This document shows, piece after piece, positions 1 to 9,575 of a DNA stretch of 64,000 nt. The first letter of the stretch is position 1; the number at the start of each line of letters is the position of its first letter. The notes beneath the pieces are model-generated. The model had not been told where the DNA came from and made no database searches. It saw nothing but the letters and a program-made list of their open reading frames with translations. Source of the stretch: Taiwanofungus camphoratus (lineage: Eukaryota; Basidiomycota; Agaricomycetes; Polyporales; Taiwanofungaceae); the NCBI GenBank assembly GCA_003999685.1, contig CP021232.1, forward strand, positions 806,001 to 870,000. The letters are read 5' to 3'. The translations under genes were made by a program, and so were the position numbers.

Positions 1-1370
1 ATAGCCGAACCGTCCATGTAGCCGTGTCATGATTTCCAGGAAGTCAGGATCGTCCTCAGCTGTAAGATATCCATGACGAATCATAAAATCTACGAGAACT
101 GCGGAGACAGACCGGTCATTATCATGAAGACGAAGTGTCATAGGCTGGAAGTACTCACCGAGTGCGCAATTACGCTTGAAGAGACCGCTGCGCATACGGT
201 CGACCACTTGCGCAAGAGGTAACAGCTGTATAATGGAGAATAACAAGATCTTCAATTCCGGTATAGTTGATACAAAAATTGACCTGGAACTTACCTCGAA
301 GGACTCGACCTCACCGTCGAGTGGTTTAGGATGGAATAAAGCCGGATCCCCGCCCGGCGGCACACAGAGATCGTACACGTACCTGGAATGGACATTAAAT
401 CCACCTACATAAGGAATATTGGGATAGACGCCCTACTGGACTTCAGGCTGTAGCCAGCCTGCATCTGTCCTAGCCGGATCATCATTCGCCAGTCACTTTC
501 CACATGCGCTCGGAAATAGTAACATTCTCACCGATAGAAGTAGCTCACGGTGCCTGCAGCACGCGCATGCGCCCTCACCACGCTCTCAGCGATGCTTGCC
601 TCTTCCATCGCCTCCTTCACGAGCGACTCGAACGCGCCCAGGCCCGACGGGATCCCGCCTGCTACGCTGTTGTCGAGATAGCCCGGCCACGTCTGCTTCG
701 TCCGCGAGCGAGTCGGGACCCAGATCCTGCACGTCGCAGGGGGCCCGTCTCCGCCCCGCTCATCCGCATAGATCGTCATGTGCACGCCGTACGTGACGAC
801 GCCGAACAGCGCACACGCCGCACGCTCCATCATGAACGCGTAGTTCCGCTGCCCGCCGCCACTATCGGCATCGGCTGTGCGCCCCCTCGGTGCACCTCCC
901 GCGCCCAACACGGCACCCGCCTCGTCGTCATCGTCGTCGTCGTCGCTCGGCGCGTCATGGACACCGAACGGGTTGCGGTACACCGGATACATCTCCCCGC
1001 GCCATTTCCGCGGGCCGATCACGCCCGCCCACAGGCCCTCGTCGCGCCAACGCTCGCACATCTCCTTCATCACGCGTGTGCGCTGCGCGGACGCGGTGAG
1101 CGACGCAGCGAAGCTGACCGCCTCCCTCCCGCCATGCGTGGTGAAGGCCCATATCGGGCTTTCGTGGCGCGCGTTCTCGAGGCGCAGCTGGGAGACGATC
1201 TCAGGGCGGAGGAGGCCAATGGCAGGGGCGGCGGGATCCGGCGAGAGGCGCCATGGAACGAGATGCTCGGATGCCTCGGTTTCGCTGTTGGGCAGTCGGA
1301 AGTTGTCACAGGCGTCGATGATCTGCAGATATGTCTGCAGAGGCGTCGGCGTTGGACCACTGACGACCAT
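1..1370 (-). CDS. Nudix hydrolase with DUF4743-type N-terminal domain (3' end outside window)
   Basis: Likely hydrolyses a nucleoside-diphosphate-linked substrate; fungal relatives are thiamine-diphosphokinase-associated (Tnr3-like) or plant NUDT20/24-like, and I cannot tell the substrate. Exons on the minus strand are 1370-532, 469-437, 382-295 and 225-1; all phases agree and the introns are 62, 54 and 69 bp. The start is the first methionine before a conserved TYLQIIDACDN segment typical of the DUF4743 N-terminus. The Nudix box is in exon 1 (GGIPSGLGAFESLVKEAMEE, with the Glu-rich EAMEE metal-binding helix). The second and third exons give AGWLQPEVQ and YVYDLCVP, the usual continuation. An Asp run (about residues 140-150) is a low-complexity insert. 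The last visible residues are HGRFGY with no stop, so the C-terminus lies left of the window. Family assignment is firm; exact substrate is unknown. Confidence 0.85.
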
Positions 1371-1560
1371 ATTGAACTTGTGTTGTTACAACTGAAAGTG
1401 CAAGTGTGTTTCAGGTTCACCATCGAACTTTGTAAGGTCAAAGAGGGGAGAACACATACCTTCCACAAGATGTATAACCAAGATAAGTATGATCTTGAAA
1501 CATTACCGGCTTTGGTAATCGGCAATGTGCGGGGTATGTTTCTCCGCGAGCAACTCACCC

Positions 1561-3950
1561 GGTAAGTCTCTAGTCAATACTCACCTGAATGTCGTATTTT
1601 GTTCGAGCGTCATGAACTCCAGTGTGTTCTAGTTATCATTGAACACAGCTTCGGCTGTGCGAAAACGAGGACATGAGGACGTCCCACAAGTCTGCCAGTG
1701 TCTGGGGGCGGCCCCCGTCTGCGTACTGCCAACATGTACTAGCTATGGTAAGTCATTTCAAGCACACAATGATCACGCTCGTGCCAGTGTTGGTGTTCGG
1801 CATAGGTTCAGCTCGAGAGATTCCGTTTCTAGACCATTTCCTCACCCCTCCTGATGCTATTGACAGGTGCTAAGCTAGATCCTAAGAGAATAAATGGCAC
1901 TCGTTTCTTCAGTGACATCGTTGCTTGGCAAACCATCTAACTATCCGTCGTAATCTTTTTGTTTTCTCGTTTTCATCATATTTGAATCTTATCTAATATA
2001 TTTCTCACCATATCTTACTGATATCCTAAAAACAGATTGCCCTTCCGCAAGTTATAGTGCATTATTGTCTTCTGAAGGTTTTGCCTTGCGGAAAATAACC
2101 TGGGAGCAAGATGAATAACTCATTATTGCCTTTGGTATGTTGACCTACCCCTCTTTGCTGACAGTATTGCTCTATTAGCCGTCACAATGTCTACTCATTG
2201 TCCACGCTCATGATTATCATCACTAGATAGAACATTGTTCCCGCTGATTATTCTAGACTTCAGTATCCCAATGTGTCTTGGTCTGCGCTGTTAGCCGGAA
2301 ACAAGCAAGATCATCTGCTCGAGATACCACAAACACGTGCTCAATTGTAGGGAGCTCATGCCGCTGTGCGGACAGTCTACTCCTTCCTTCATCGAACAAA
2401 ATGACTTGCACATTGCCAGATATGCCTGCCCTACCCCCCTATGCGCCGAGCTGAGCAGGTAAGCCTTTTTTTGTTTTGCTGACCTTGCCTTTCTGGGCTG
2501 CAGAAGGTCTGCAGAGTGATCGCTCTTAAGGTGAGTCGGCCGTAAGGTGCGTACGCAAGCCTTTCGGCGCGCACTGTGCGGAGTAGTGTTATTGGCAAAA
2601 CGTCGCCGGCGACGGCGATTGCCAGCCTGGCGACACCTCCTTATGGCGATACCCGGCGAAACTCATAAGTGCTGTGAAGTATTCAGCACCCACCGAAGTC
2701 GGCACCCTCATAATTTTTGCATCCACTACACTTAAATTTCTTCTCTCTTTCTATACACTTATCTTTTCATATTCCTGCTCTCATTTCGAGCTTAAATGAC
2801 AGTAAAAGGTGGTTGAGGAGTCTTTTTTTCTCTATACACATTGGAATCATGCTCTGAGTTTCAGCTGCAATGCGCGCTCACATGATCTGTACAGCCCCAT
2901 TACTGCCAACTTGGGGGGTGCCGAATACCTGGTTAGTAGTGCCAGGCCTGGAGCAGGCGGCGAGAGGTGAGATTCAACATCATTTATCATCATCATTAGG
3001 CTTGTAGCTACCTGCAATATGATTTCAACTATTAAAATGAGCAGTTTCATAGTTTCGCCAGTTTCGCCAGTTTCGCCATCAGCAGTTGCCAGGCAGCACT
3101 GACGAGTTGTGATAGTATTGCCTTGCCGGCGATTGGCGAGGTCTCTTGGAGTTTTTCCCACCGCACTATGTGTGAGGGTAGTGTTGCGGTCGAGTCGAGC
3201 AACTCGCTCGACAACTCAATGAGTTGGTATTTCTGATAACATGAGCACGATCTTGCACAGTGATTGGCTAGCTTGCTGTTTGAGTTGTCTCTTAGACAAT
3301 CATCATCAAGCCTGTCCTCTGACACTAAGCAGTAAGAATAAGTAGGATTGACTATCGTTTGTGATGGTCTCTGTTCTCCCATATCCCCAGCTGAGAGATC
3401 GGAGTAGACATGGATCCAAACGCGCTTGGCGTTGATAACACGTGCTATTCACGTGACCGCGTTCTAATTTAGTGCTCCTTGCAGCAGCGATCTGCGCTCA
3501 ATGCAGTCGACATTGGACCGCTTTCTTTTCCCAATGCTGCGCACAGGATCCGTGCATTTGTTTTGTATCCGCAGGGCCGAGAGAGTTCAATTGAGCTGGA
3601 TGGGTATTTTAGAAAGTTATTTGTATGCGAACCTAATATGCCGCAAGAACGTTACAGCCGGCAGGCCGGGGGCGTGCTGACGCGTCGTCGGAGTGTGTTC
3701 GATAACATTCTTCTGCTCTTTTATGCGAGCGCGAGACTGGTAAGGGCCATGGAGATAGAGCTCTTTGTTTTCCCTGACCTATTGCGTCTTGCACTTCAAG
3801 TCTATCCTATCGCGCGCGGCCAAGGCGGATGCGAAAGATTACACCAGGCCGGCTGTGTAATTCAGGACGAGAAGGCGTCCCGATCGTATGCGAGTCGAGG
3901 CAGGCAATTCCGTCGGAGGCTTTGCGCTCGACTTGCTGACTGATCCTCCT
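1561..3950. other. Intergenic region without a supported gene
   Basis: I see no convincing coding exon. Open frames such as 2847-3161 (minus) and 3479-3943 (plus) have no family resemblance, no consistent intron pattern and arise in mixed-composition DNA. A short tandem repeat lies at 3051-3077. The right end holds the promoter of the aldo/keto reductase. Confidence 0.5.
3051..3077. repeat. Short tandem repeat, 9-bp unit AGTTTCGCC
   Basis: Three consecutive copies of AGTTTCGCC, followed by a degenerate fourth. Too short to be functionally informative. Confidence 0.8.
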
Positions 3951-4007
3951 GAGGCCTGATTACGAACCATGACGTCCCTTCTTGCCCCTCACTCTCTCCG
4001 GCTCAGC

Positions 4008-4015
4008 TATATAAG
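4008..4015 (+). promoter_or_regulatory. TATA box of the aldo/keto reductase gene
   Basis: TATATAAG lies 87 bp upstream of the ATG at 4102 and is followed by a pyrimidine-rich leader (CTCTCCCC and similar), the usual basidiomycete core-promoter layout for a strongly or inducibly expressed gene. Confidence 0.6.
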
Positions 4016-4101
4016 CTGCCACCTCCGATAAACTCTCCCCTCGTCTCTCTCCCCTTCTTTTCTCCTCCATCACCACCACCGCTACCACACCACTGCCCGC
4101 C

Positions 4102-5791
4102 ATGAGTATCTTCGCCCCCCCTCCCCTGCCCAAGACCAAGCTCGGCCGCCACCGCCAGCTCGCCCCCCTTGCGGGTGTTCACGTCTCACCCATTTGCCTC
4201 GGCGCGATGAGCATCGGCGACAAGTGGGGCCCGCTCGGCATGGGTCAGATGGACAAAGAGGGCAGCTTCAAGCTGCTCGACGCCTTTTACGACGCCGGCG
4301 GGAACTTTATTGACACGGCAAACAACTACCAGGACGAGACCTCCGAGGCATTCATCGGCGAGTGGATGGAGGCGCGCGGAAACCGCGACCAGATGGTCAT
4401 TGCTACCAAGGTGGGTAAAGATCCGGATTGGAGCGCTGGCTCGAGGTACTTTTGAAAATCTTTGTGAAGAGATTGCGCGGGCGGCCAGCCAGAGGTACTC
4501 ATCGAGCTCCTTACTATGTTCATGGCAATCCCAGCTTCGCAACTTGTCGTTTCCTAAGCTGCCACTGCACCAGAGAATTACGTGTTTCATGACGCATATG
4601 TCTGACCATATATTCTCCGCAGTACACGACAAATTTCAAGCGTGCAGCCAACATCCCAATGAAGAGCACCTTCGTGGGCAACAATGTAAAGTCGATGCAC
4701 GTCTCTGTCGAGGCGTCGCTGAAGAAGCTCCGCACGAGCTACATCGACATCCTCTACCTCCACTGGGTGAGTTCCCCCCTCTCCTATCATCAGTAAACGC
4801 GATTGACGGGAACGCATCAATCTCCCAGTGGGACTGGCACAGCGGCGTCGAGGAGGTGATGAACGGCCTGCACAACCTCGTCGCGCAGGGCAAGGTGCTC
4901 TATCTCGGCGTCTCCGACACGCCCGCGTGGCTCGTCGCCAAGGCGAACCAGTACGCGCGCATGGCGGGCAAGACGCCGTTTGTCATCTACCAGGGCGCGT
5001 GGAGTATTCTCCAGCGCGACTTTGAGCGTGACATCATCCCGATGGCGCGCGCCGAGGGTGCGTGCTTCCTCTCGTGACACTTGCCCGATTTGGCAGAGGC
5101 TCATCCACGTGCGTGTGCGGGTGCGGGTGCGGACAGGCATGGCCCTTGCGCCGTGGAACGTGCTCGCGGCGGGCAAGATCCGCACCGACGCAGAGGAAGA
5201 GCGCCGTCGCCAGACTGGCGAAAAGGGTTCGTCCGCGATTGCAAGCTTTTTTTTTCATGCGCTGGGATTGATGCCGCTTCGCCACAGGCCGTATGTTGTC
5301 CAGCCCCGAATGGGAGCGCACCCCCGAGCAGCGCAAGGTCTGCCAGGCGCTCGAGCAGGTCGCGAAGGAGGTCGGCGCGAGCGACATCACGTCCGGTACG
5401 CCCCTCACTTGTTCTCATCTCACCCCGTGCGCCTGACCGGGCCCAAACGCGGCAGTGGCGATCGCGTACGTGATGCAGAAGACGCCGTACGTCTTCCCGA
5501 TCATTGGCGGGCGCAAGGTCGAGCACCTCATGACGAACGTCGCGGCGCTCGACATCGCACTCTCGCCGGAGCAGATCGCGTTCCTCGAGGGCGTGCAGCC
5601 GTTCGACGTTGGCTTCCCGCACAACTTTGTGGTGCGTCTTTTGTCTTTTTTTATTTCGTGCTTTCTTGGGCTGGTTGAGTAACGGTTGCGCGTGCATGCA
5701 GGCTGACGGCTCGAGGTACATCCCTCTGTATGCGAATGCGGGCCACTTCGACAAGTGGCCGCGCCAGGAGGCGATCCGCCCCGCTCAGTAG
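4102..5791 (+). CDS. Aldo/keto reductase, aryl-alcohol dehydrogenase (AAD) type
   Basis: NADPH-dependent reduction of aromatic aldehydes to alcohols is the family activity; in wood-decay fungi these enzymes handle lignin-derived aldehydes. Exons: 4102-4410, 4623-4766, 4829-5057, 5137-5226, 5288-5395, 5456-5631, 5702-5791, all in phase, about 381 residues, normal for the family. The N-terminus has LAPLAGVHVSPICLGAMSIG; the catalytic Asp/Tyr lie in NFIDTANNYQDE, the Lys in MVIATK and the His in DILYLHW. NADPH-binding elements appear in FPIIGGRKVEHL. The first intron (4411-4622, 212 bp) is much longer than the other five (about 60-80 bp). The polypeptide ends DKWPRQEAIRPAQ. Regulation: a TATA box at 4008. 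I am sure of the family; a lignin role is inferred. Confidence 0.92.
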
Positions 5792-6279
5792 ATGGAGCAA
5801 ACTGTGGATGAGCCCGTTACGTGTCCAAGGCAGGCGCGAGTTTAAAGGGGTGAGGCCTGTAGTTATCTTCGATGACCCAGAATGCCATTGTAGTGACAAC
5901 AGCACGAAAGAATGGATGTATAGATTATTATACTGCATGTCGGCCGCATCGTCGGCATGTCTTGAGCTACGACGCTTCAAAGTGAAAATCAAGAAAGGCG
6001 TGACGTCCGCTCGGCTTTGAAAGTCCTTATCGCGAGCAAACCTCCTGGCGCTATGGCCCTCCGGTTCTCCTCAGGCAATTGTCTTAGCTATCCCCAATTG
6101 CAACAACGGCTGATTGATCTCATACTAAATCCGTTTGAGAAAGGATCCCTCGCTGATCAAGAGACCGCCATCCGCAAGGCGGATGTCGTGTTCGTCGTCA
6201 CACTACCTTGCCACAAGGCACCAGAGTGACAGCATAGCTCGCGGCGACGGCGAGACAGCGAGGACATTACGTGGTGGAA

Positions 6280-7650
6280 AAGTTAGTACAGAAGTGACAC
6301 AGATATGCTCAAGGTCGATGGGATAAAGCCCCGGACTCCCAAAGCATGCCACTTCCCACGTACGGAGGTGTTGTGGCAGGGCAACGGTATCAGCTGCTGC
6401 CTGTTCAACAAGAAACAGCGTCGGAGACCACATGATCTCCCGCAAGCATTGAGCGCAACTGGGCTTCGTCTGAAATGTACTGTTCCAGGTCTTCGCCGTA
6501 GATTTCGAGACCCGCTTAGGCCCATCAAATTTCGGAACGACAACATTCCGTCCGTTTGGGAGTAATGGTGCTGCTCGAGCTTTGCCAGCACGACATCAAG
6601 GACGTTGTCCCCTCTCCCACGACACCACCAGTCCTGGAATACGACGGCGATGTAAAAGATCTCTTCCAACGAGATCTCCGAGAAGAGCTTTGGCAGCCAG
6701 CCAGGTTCGCACATGTATGGAAGCGGGTAATGCGCAACTGTAGTCTCAGGAGGCCCGTATTGTCGGCAAGGCTCAAACGATGTCCTGGTGGATATCTAGC
6801 AGGAAATAGTTCCATTATATAGTGCAGAGAGCAAACCAGATCCGTGAAAAACGGCACCAAAAATGACAGCCCTCAGAGACACGTGCAGAGAACGGAGAGA
6901 TGGCCCTCAAGCGTGACCCTACTCCTGATCCTGTAGTTTGTATTGCAGGCATTCCGACTGAATTAGGGGGCGTCTGGTGCCATGCCATCCTTGCGAACTC
7001 TGCAGCTGTTCCGGTGATAACGAAGAAGTCGAGCGCATCACTTATACCAGTAGCTGCATACTGATGGCAGAACTTGTCATCTGCAAGCCTGCTGCAGGGT
7101 GCAAGCCGTCTAAGCGCTGCTACGTTGGTGCGGCCCGTGGATAAGTATAGGTAAATGAATCCGAGGCTCGTGAGGTTCGGAAGAGCACAGATAAGACGTC
7201 CAAACTGCGGACGCAGGGAATTCCACATCATTGAGGGCGAGTGCGGCGGTAGACGTGAATTCAGATAACGACAGGAAAACGCTGCTGCGGGCAGTTTGTT
7301 ATGAGACACCATCAATCCTGCGACGCTACACCAGTGGCTGCTTCCTCGCCAGAACTGCTGGAAATGCTGCCAAATGGGCGGGAAGGACGGACGTGTAACG
7401 ATCATCAGACCGAGCGTTCGTGACCTGCAATACATCAACGAAGGCTTCAAGGTAGGGCTTCGCGCTCAATGATCTTTGCGAGGCAAGATAGTCGCCCAAT
7501 ACGGCTTTAGAGCTGCTTGAAGAGTGTCAGGCGACTCCTCGGATACCACGCCCCGCAGGGTACGGGGGGATCGCTGTTACTCCACGTCGGAAGCAGCGGA
7601 ATCTTGCAGATTGTCCATGATGTATGTGAAGATTACGACAGAGAATACTG
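6280..7650 (-). pseudogene. Decayed F-box/leucine-rich-repeat gene
   Basis: Translating the minus strand in shifting frames gives blocks that match, in order, the intact F-box protein at 31848-33542. LSAKPYLEAFVDVL (about 7440-7480) resembles its KPCLGDHIEEIYVDSV; HLAAFPAVLAR (about 7350-7385) resembles its FPAQLARRAR; ALALNDVEFPA (about 7210-7250) resembles its leucine-rich strand; FGRLICALPNLTSL (about 7150-7210) resembles its FGRLICSLPNLSIL almost residue for residue. These blocks are separated by stop codons and at least one frameshift near 7205, and the F-box helix itself is not readable. The segment further left (6280-6714) keeps an open frame that may be the old C-terminus. Boundaries are approximate. 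Confidence 0.55.
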
Positions 7651-8346
7651 GAAACATTGTGATAGATCGGTCAAGCCTTCCTCTTCTCATACCGAGGGTT
7701 ATGCGATACTATAAGGTACCGGTGTACAAGACGTACCAGTAGGGCAGAGGCACCCTGAAGAGGTAGAAGAGCCTTTGATGTTGCCGATTCTGCGGTGGTC
7801 AAGAGCAGGAAAGTTTCTAAAGATATCATGCAGACATCGTAGAAGGACGGTAAGAAATATGGAACGGGAGTCCCAAGTGAGATCCCCAAACAGGCCTTGA
7901 AACGATGCACACAGGATATATGCGATGAGTAAGGATGATGCCTGCAATTGGGACTCATGTAGTTCAGTGGATTACTTTACTTACTGATACTCAAATTTGA
8001 ATGCGCTCGTCATAAACGCATCCCATCGCAAAAGATGTGAGAGAATAGAGATGATCAAGGACTCGAATTGGGCGTTAGTTGTTCACTCGGAATACATTCC
8101 GCACGGCGCGCGCAACTCGGAGCCCTGGCACGCGACGGGAGTTCGTGGAATATGACCGGGCGCCACGTCTGACGAACATAGAATATACCAAGAGTACTTC
8201 ACAAGGCTGAAGAGGCAAGGAATACCATCTCGCAGGTATAGCATTTGAATGATTGATGGCCAGGAAGTTGAAAACTGGATTTCGCAAAGATCGGCTAAAC
8301 ACGCGCTTGCAGGCTATTTACTTGTATTTTGCTTCCTACTTCCACC
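7651..8346. other. Intergenic region, possible remnant of the F-box gene 5' end, then MIC10 promoter
   Basis: No intact exon seen. The left part may hold further fragments of the decayed F-box gene but resemblance is too weak to place. The right end must contain the MIC10 promoter; I see no TATA box there. Confidence 0.35.
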
Positions 8347-8892
8347 ATGTCGTCAACGTCGAAGACAACGTCCAGCGAGAACATTGTTGCGCAGAAGGCA
8401 TGTTTCCTAATGATTCGCATTGTCCTGATCCTGACGAAGGCAGAATTTTAGTATGACCGCTGTTGTAGGTATTTCTTGAACATGGGGCGCATGGAAGAGG
8501 TTCTAACGCGTATAATTTCTACTGTGTCCGGGTGACCGAAGTGGCGGATCTGCTCGTGAAGTCGTGCGTTATTCTGTGAACTGTTTATTCTGGCTATATA
8601 TGACGCGGGACATGTCTTTCGTGCAGAGGGGTGGGCTTCAGTGTAGGCGTGGTTGCATCTGTCATCCTCTTCCGCCGTCCGTACCAATTCTTATCTGCTA
8701 CGTCCTCCTTCTCACACCAACACTACTTGCTTGATAACACCTACAGGACGCGCATGGCCAATTGCACTCGGGACAGGGTTTGGGATGGGTGCCGCATATG
8801 CAGACTGTGACCGGTCGTTCAACCCTGCACGGATACCGGGGACAAGGATCATCCCAAGTACAGATGCGACTGCCGCACCAGAAGCGAAGTGA
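8347..8892 (+). CDS. MIC10: MICOS complex subunit MIC10, five-exon micro-gene
   Basis: Core subunit of the mitochondrial contact site and cristae organising system; it oligomerises in the inner membrane and bends it at crista junctions. Exons: 8347-8397, 8452-8464 (13 nt), 8542-8563 (22 nt), 8627-8676, 8747-8892; 93 residues, the usual length. After the short N-terminus ENIVAQKYDRCLADLLVKSG comes hairpin segment 1 (GVGFSVGVVASVILF, about residues 30-45) and segment 2 (AWPIALGTGFGMGAAYADC, about 48-66). The second contains the diagnostic Gly motif GTGFGMG, followed by RSFNPARIPGTR. Intron 1 (8398-8451) uses a GC donor (AAG|GCATGT), the only way to join Lys17 to Tyr18 in frame. Every junction was set by matching phase and family sequence. 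Convergent with the gene at 9009-9341. Start is the first ATG of the conserved reading. Confidence 0.88.
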
Positions 8893-9008
8893 GGGGCTGG
8901 GCGACAGAAGAGAGGGACTGCTATGTAGGCATGCATAATACGAGCTTGCGCTCATATCACAATAGACTGGGCGAACTTCCATGCACGAAGACTCCCCGTT
9001 TGGAATCA

Positions 9009-9341
9009 TCATGAATGTGACTTAGATGGTGTGTCCTTGCCCCACACCTCCTTAAGTGCTCCCGTCCTCGTCTCGATACCCTCAGGCTTGATTTGTACGA
9101 TTTTCCTGTCTGCCTGCTCAGGGTCTCCGCGTGGAAGCGTGCGGCGCGGCTCTCCTAGCACTAGCCGTTTGTATAACACCACTGTATAATGCCATTAGTT
9201 GACTACGTCTTGAGCAGTATCACAGTGAACTGTGACCAAGTGAGAATCATGGGAAGACATACAGGATGTTGCGCCGATAATAGGGATGGTAACGATGATC
9301 GTACGCCAGCGACGTGCTTGGGGCGAAAGTTTTGAGGACAT
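9009..9341 (-). CDS. Unknown small single-pass membrane protein, possibly mitochondrial
   Basis: Two exons, 9341-9263 and 9181-9009, joined in phase (codon TTG split by an 81-bp intron) give 83 residues. The N-terminus MSSKLSPQARRWRT is basic and is followed by one hydrophobic span (IIVTIPIIGATSLVLY, about residues 15-30), a Lys-Arg stop-transfer, then a charged tail (QADRKIVQIKPEGIETRT, GALKEVWGKD). Size, the single span near the N-terminus and the charged tail resemble respiratory-chain assembly factors and small inner-membrane proteins, but I do not recognise the family and assign no function. An upstream in-frame methionine at 9413 exists; the one at 9341 was preferred because the preceding residues look non-conserved. 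Tail-to-tail with MIC10, 116 bp apart. Confidence 0.65.
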
Positions 9342-9575
9342 GCTGTGGACCCCAGCAATGATTACTCCCTGAGGGCACTGGTAGTGCAAAGCAAACGATT
9401 TTACGAAGTTCAAGTGCTCAGCGCGAACTTGTCAACGCGTAAGTTGCTGGGCCAATGAGCTCAGAAGTTCACGTGCGATACAAATAAGGAGCGCTTAAGT
9501 AAGCCATGGTCGCCTTCCTTCATTGGACTTGCTCGCGCTCAATCATACCACGCTTGCCCTTTACATTACACCACC

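Noticed and set aside
504-1565. 353-codon plus-strand frame opposite the Nudix gene
   Set aside because: Antisense shadow of a GC-rich exon; Arg/His/Ala composition and no family resemblance.
3479-3943. 154-codon plus-strand frame upstream of the aldo/keto reductase
   Set aside because: Arg-rich, no recognisable motif, overlaps the promoter region; likely chance.
4102-4455. Aldo/keto reductase ending at an in-frame stop 117 codons after its start
   Set aside because: The GTGGGT donor after MVIATK leads in phase to the conserved remainder of the enzyme, so the stop is intronic.
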